A DNA stretch of 8,361 bases from an uncultured Desulfovibrionaceae bacterium. Lineage in GTDB: Bacteria > Desulfobacterota > Desulfovibrionia > Desulfovibrionales > Desulfovibrionaceae. Positions 5,647 to 8,361 of this stretch are shown piece by piece. The position numbers and the translations under genes were made by a program. Positions within the stretch are counted from its first letter, which is position 1, and each line of letters starts with the position of its first letter. Below the pieces are notes generated by a model, which saw only the letters and a program-made list of their open reading frames with translations, made no database searches and was not told the DNA's origin. Location of the stretch: contig CAMQUX010000051.1 in assembly GCA_947037905.1 (NCBI GenBank), positions 1-8,361 of the forward strand. Direction: 5' to 3'.

Positions 5647-5925
5647 AAATAACGGAAAGCCTCTTTGATTTTAGCAGATAGAGTTACTTTTTTAGCAATA
5701 TTATGGAGTAAATAAAAGGTAGATAAAAAAGTCGAGCAGAAAAGATACGCAAAAAAGACACACAGAAAAGAGTGATTAAAAAAGACATATAGAAAAGACA
5801 TATAGGAAAGATATGTAGGAAAGATACCCAGAAAAGATACCCAGAAAAGATGCTGGGGAAACCATAAATTATGTGTCAGAGGAGAGTGTTTTCTTGCAGA
5901 TTTGAGAGCCTAAATAGCTAAGAAT
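5647..5925. other. Convergent intergenic region
   Basis: Apart from the 13-bp repeat array, this gap between the convergent winged-helix and ABC permease genes holds no gene I can support. No strong intrinsic terminator is visible for the minus-strand ABC operon. The pyrimidine-rich minus strand through the array may do that job. Confidence 0.6.
5738..5855. repeat. Tandem array of nine degenerate 13-bp purine-rich repeats
   Basis: Units on the plus strand are AGAAAAGATACGC, AAAAAAGACACAC, AGAAAAGAGTGATT (14 bases), AAAAAAGACATAT, AGAAAAGACATAT, AGGAAAGATATGT, AGGAAAGATACCC, AGAAAAGATACCC and AGAAAAGATGCTG. The constant part is A-R-R-AAAGA; the last four to five bases vary, and neighbouring units resemble each other most, as expected of local duplication. 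The array lies in the convergent gap between the winged-helix gene and the ABC operon. The unit length is not a multiple of three and no gene is carried. On the minus strand, CCCAG/CTGGG (5853-5857 with 5840-5844) makes a short stem followed by pyrimidine-rich sequence, perhaps helping end the ABC transcript. Confidence 0.85.
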
Positions 5926-6645
5926 TCATTGTTGGGATAGTATATTTTTTTCAAGATAATGCAGAAGAAGAGTCGCAATGCTTACAAGGAAAAGATAATA
6001 AAGGGCAAGTATAAAGTAGGAATCAAGCACTCGAAAGGTCAGGGACGCTATTTTTTTACCATTACCGGTAAGTTCGTAAAAAGTAACAACATAAGCAAGA
6101 GAAGAATATTTAATAAGATAAATTATTTCATTTCCACATCCTGGCAGTGCTCGGCGTAAAGCTTGGGGCAAAATAATATTCTTAATAGTCGCAAATTTTG
6201 AAAATCCAAGAGCATACGCCGCAAGTGTTTGCTCTTTTTTAATAGAAACAAGTGCGCCACGTATATATTCTGCCTGATATGCCGAGGTACAAAGAGTAAA
6301 ACCAATAACAGCAGCAAAGTAAGGAGATAGGACAATATTAAAAGCAGGCAGACCGAAATAAATTATAAGTAGCTGCAAAACAAGCGGAGTGCCTCTAAAA
6401 ATTTGAGAATAGATGGTGGCAGTTTTTGCCACTACAGGGTTTGCATATGTTTGTAGTGAGCCAAGAATAGCGCCTAAAATAAATCCAATAGAAGCAGATG
6501 GAATAATGAGCAGAATACTATTATATAATCCTATATTTAATAATGGAAGGAGTTCTTCAGTATAAAAAGGATCGATTTGAGGGAAAAAGAATTTTGGAAC
6601 GCCAATAACAAGAGCATTCATAAAGGATAAAAACAATTCTTCCAT
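5926..6645 (-). CDS. Polar amino-acid ABC transporter permease (HisM/GlnP type), second permease of the operon
   Basis: A membrane-spanning subunit of a type I ABC importer for polar amino acids. The 239-residue protein has a hydrophobic N-terminal extension of about 30 residues ahead of the usual start of the HisMQ domain. Membrane segments then run at about 36-64, 88-106, 108-122 and 183-192 and near the C-terminus (209-229). RGTPL (84-88) and YQAEYIRGAL (123-132) are typical. The cytoplasmic coupling loop reads TLAAYALGFSKF...ILPQAL (140-163), where the usual EAA Glu is Leu. The ATG overlaps the ATPase stop codon by one base (TAATG), with GGAGA just upstream, so translation is coupled. With the first permease it would form a heterodimer around two copies of the ATPase. 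Exact substrate cannot be read from sequence. Confidence 0.92.
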   Translation of the reverse strand: MEELFLSFMNALVIGVPKFFFPQIDPFYTEELLPLLNIGLYNSILLIIPSASIGFILGAILGSLQTYANPVVAKTATIYSQIFRGTPLVLQLLIIYFGLPAFNIVLSPYFAAVIGFTLCTSAYQAEYIRGALVSIKKEQTLAAYALGFSKFATIKNIILPQALRRALPGCGNEIIYLIKYSSLAYVVTFYELTGNGKKIASLTFRVLDSYFILALYYLFLVSIATLLLHYLEKNILSQQ

Positions 6646-7403
6646 TATTTTTCTCCAGTATGTATGCCAAGAGCAGAGCAGAAACTATAGGTACGAGAAA
6701 GTTTTTGCGACTCACAAAGAAGTTCTTTTGGACTCCCCTGTTCAATAATAGTACCATTTTCAATAAAAAGAATTTCATGTGCAATATTTTGCGCAAAATC
6801 CATCTGATGCGTAGCCATGATCATAGTCATACCATTATCGGCAAGTTTCTTAATAACTTGTAAGACTTCATTAACAAGTTCAGGGTCAAGAGCAGATGTT
6901 GGCTCATCAAGTAGGAGTATTGTTGGATCCATAGCAAGAGCTCTTGCAATAGACACACGTTGTTTTTGCCCCCCTGAGAGCTGTGCAGGGTAGTGGTCAG
7001 TTTTATCTTGCAAGCCCACAAGAGTAAGTTCTTTTAAAGCACGTTCAGTGGCTTCTTTTTTTGTAAATTTTCTAACTTTTCTAAGAGCTATAGTAACATT
7101 TTCAAGGGCAGTAAGATGTTCAAAGAGGTTAAAATCTTGAAAAATCATTCCCACTTGTTGTCTATATTTTCGCAGCTCTGTGGGTTTTTTTGGGTTTATA
7201 CTATTTCCCTTAAAAGATATCTCACCAGAATCTGCAAATATAAGAAAATTAAGACATTGTAATAGACTCGATTTTCCACCGCCAGATGGTCCGATAAGTA
7301 CTTTAATTTCACCCTTTTGCACGTCGAACGAGAGATTAGAAAGGATTTCTTTTTTATTAAAAGATTTGCAGATATTGCGTACAGAAAGTATAGGTTTAGT
7401 CAT
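6645..7403 (-). CDS. Polar amino-acid ABC transporter ATP-binding protein (GlnQ/HisP type)
   Basis: The cytosolic ATPase that drives the importer. Numbering from the TTG-inclusive reading (subtract one for the ATG start), Walker A is GPSGGGKSS (39-47), the Q-loop Q90 (FQDFNLF), the signature LSGGQKQR (143-150), Walker B ILLLDEPTSALDP (163-175) and the switch His H200 (ATHQM). All catalytic parts are intact. The protein is about 252 residues, slightly longer than the usual 240-250, with a short C-terminal tail. I chose the ATG at 7401-7403 because AAGGA lies eight bases before it; a TTG directly upstream is less likely. The gene lies 18 bases after the first permease and overlaps the second by one base, so the three form one operon. 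Confidence 0.95.
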   Translation of the reverse strand: MTKPILSVRNICKSFNKKEILSNLSFDVQKGEIKVLIGPSGGGKSSLLQCLNFLIFADSGEISFKGNSINPKKPTELRKYRQQVGMIFQDFNLFEHLTALENVTIALRKVRKFTKKEATERALKELTLVGLQDKTDHYPAQLSGGQKQRVSIARALAMDPTILLLDEPTSALDPELVNEVLQVIKKLADNGMTMIMATHQMDFAQNIAHEILFIENGTIIEQGSPKELLCESQKLSRTYSFCSALGIHTGEK

Positions 7404-7421
7404 CAAAAAAATCCTTTCAAT

Positions 7422-8075
7422 TTAACTATAGTTTGAATAGGGCTTGTGCATTTTCTTATGTAAAGCAAAAAGTAATTTAATCCCAATCCACGTGAGGATA
7501 AAATAAAGAATAGCAGTTGTTATATATAAGGGCATGTATGTGTATGTTCTTGTAGCAACAAAGTGTGTGTGCGACATAAGATCGGTCGTGCCAATAGCAA
7601 AAGCAATAGCAGAATCTTTTAAAATAATGGAGTACTCATTCGACCAAGCAGGGATAGAAATGCGAAGAGCTTGTGGAAGAATAATAGTTTTAAGAGCTTG
7701 GAATTTAGTCATTCCAAGAGCAAGAGCCGCATTTAGTTGCCCATGTGGGATAGCAAGAAGCGCTCCTTTAAATATTTGGCACTGATAGGCAGAGCTTGCA
7801 AGAGCAAGAGCTAGGCATGAGGCTACAAAGGCGGAAATATTAAGCCCCATATACAGAGCAAAAAGGAGCACTAAAATAGGAGTACCTCGTAAAAGCCAAA
7901 TATATAAACTGATAGGGAGCTGAAGAAATCGAGATCCATACACACGAAGAACAGCTAAAGGTAGACCAAGTATAAGTCCACTAATCATAGCTATAATAAC
8001 AATAGCAGCAGTATATAAAGCTCCTTTTAATAAAAAGGGCAAAGCACTCAAAATGGTTTCAAGAATAGCAGGCAC
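7422..8075 (-). CDS. Polar amino-acid ABC transporter permease (HisQ/GlnP type), first gene of the operon
   Basis: A membrane subunit of the same importer, 217 residues, the usual size for the family. Membrane segments lie at about 10-44, 54-61, 66-95, 150-163 and 183-205. Family motifs are LLRGTPILVL (61-70), AYQCQIFKGAL (96-106, where AE is usual in place of CQ) and the coupling loop LNAALALGMTKF...IILPQAL (114-137). In the last motif the EAA Glu is Asn. SNEYSIILKDSAIA (145-158) matches the GNE...LKD-S region. The start is GTG at 8073-8075; the nearest purine-rich site (AAAGGA) is about 12 bases upstream, further than ideal, but no other in-frame start is better placed. No binding-protein gene precedes it within the next 286 bases. 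Confidence 0.92.
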   Translation of the reverse strand: MPAILETILSALPFLLKGALYTAAIVIIAMISGLILGLPLAVLRVYGSRFLQLPISLYIWLLRGTPILVLLFALYMGLNISAFVASCLALALASSAYQCQIFKGALLAIPHGQLNAALALGMTKFQALKTIILPQALRISIPAWSNEYSIILKDSAIAFAIGTTDLMSHTHFVATRTYTYMPLYITTAILYFILTWIGIKLLFALHKKMHKPYSNYS

Positions 8076-8115
8076 GTATGGACTTTTTCCTTTATAAAAT
8101 AGAGAGCAAAATAAA

Positions 8116-8156
8116 TAAACTTGTAAAAAATATTATGAGTTCTTTATACAAGTTTA
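8116..8156. promoter_or_regulatory. 10-bp inverted repeat upstream of the ABC operon, candidate operator or leader hairpin
   Basis: TAAACTTGTA (8116-8125) and TACAAGTTTA (8147-8156) are perfect inverted copies with 21 bases between them. The arm centres are 31 bases apart, about three helix turns, and the nearer arm is 41 bases before the first permease start. It could bind a dimeric regulator at two sites, or form an AT-rich leader hairpin. No consensus promoter is convincing beside it. Confidence 0.45.
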
Positions 8157-8361
8157 GTGGTGCTTGAGGGCATGTTTACTATAATGAGAAGGAGAAATAA
8201 ACAGCACTCTTCCCCTCACTATAATCTTATACTATTAATTTCTACTATTATTGTAGCATTCTTATTAACTTTATATCAGTAGTAATATCTTCTTATTTAT
8301 AACAGTATTGTATGAGTAGTATTTGTTATGGATTTATTTTTTATTAGTAATCCATTTTTCA
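8157..8361. other. AT-rich non-coding region upstream of the ABC operon
   Basis: No gene is seen. ACTATAAT occurs twice exactly 40 bases apart (8178-8185 and 8218-8225), each holding a TATAAT on the plus strand without a good -35 upstream. A 7-bp inverted repeat ATGGATT/AATCCAT (8328-8334 / 8349-8355) followed by T5 lies at the window end and may be a weak terminator. Confidence 0.4.

Noticed and set aside
5607..5801. 64-codon minus-strand open frame across the repeat array
   Set aside because: It consists of low-complexity translated repeats and terminator sequence, and 13-bp units would break any protein pattern.
5738..5855. CRISPR array
   Set aside because: Units of 13 bp are too short and directly adjacent, with no unique spacers and no cas genes nearby.

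Overview
The window is AT-rich (about two-thirds A+T overall, with much higher A+T between genes). It carries seven genes with recognisable family membership, one unrecognised small membrane protein gene, and one small regulator gene too short for ordinary ORF calling. The gene set fits an AT-rich member of the Desulfovibrionaceae (a Lawsonia-like or Desulfovibrio-like bacterium): a proteobacterial HtpX, a TP0108-type phosphofructokinase, a rubrerythrin, and a long-form member of the putative sulfate exporter family. The taxonomic call rests on remembered family resemblance and is only moderately certain.

Layout. (1) 1-555, minus: the N-terminal 185 residues of the membrane zinc protease HtpX, cut by the window edge. 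It diverges from (2) 645-1931, plus: a 6-phosphofructokinase. (3) 1932-2426: a long AT-rich gap, with a probable pfk terminator at its start and no gene. (4) 2484-2978, minus: rubrerythrin, with a strong hairpin terminator at 2427-2464. (5) 2979-3231: a divergent promoter region holding a dyad and a homopolymer tract. (6) 3232-4986, plus: a 584-residue PSE/YeiH-family transporter with a large extra N-terminal region. (7) 5003-5048: an intrinsic terminator, followed immediately by a two-gene unit, a 102-residue single-pass membrane protein (5063-5371) and a 56-residue winged-helix protein (5384-5554). (8) 5551-5646: stacked 3' hairpins. (9) 5738-5855: a tandem array of nine degenerate 13-bp purine-rich units in the convergent gap. 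(10) 8075-5926, minus: a three-gene polar amino-acid ABC importer operon in the order permease, ATPase, permease, without a substrate-binding protein. A 10-bp inverted repeat lies upstream of it at 8116-8156.

How the parts relate. HtpX serves membrane protein quality control and PFK serves glycolysis. Rubrerythrin gives peroxide/oxygen defence in anaerobes. The PSE transporter probably moves a small anion, and the small membrane protein and winged-helix protein behind it may be its partner and regulator, though only proximity supports this. The ABC operon would import a polar amino acid using a binding protein encoded elsewhere. Most of the window is ordinary core gene content. The parts that stand out are the transporter / terminator / small membrane protein / winged-helix cluster, the 13-bp repeat array, and the altered EAA motifs in both ABC permeases. 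I do not see a clear new defence or mobile system.
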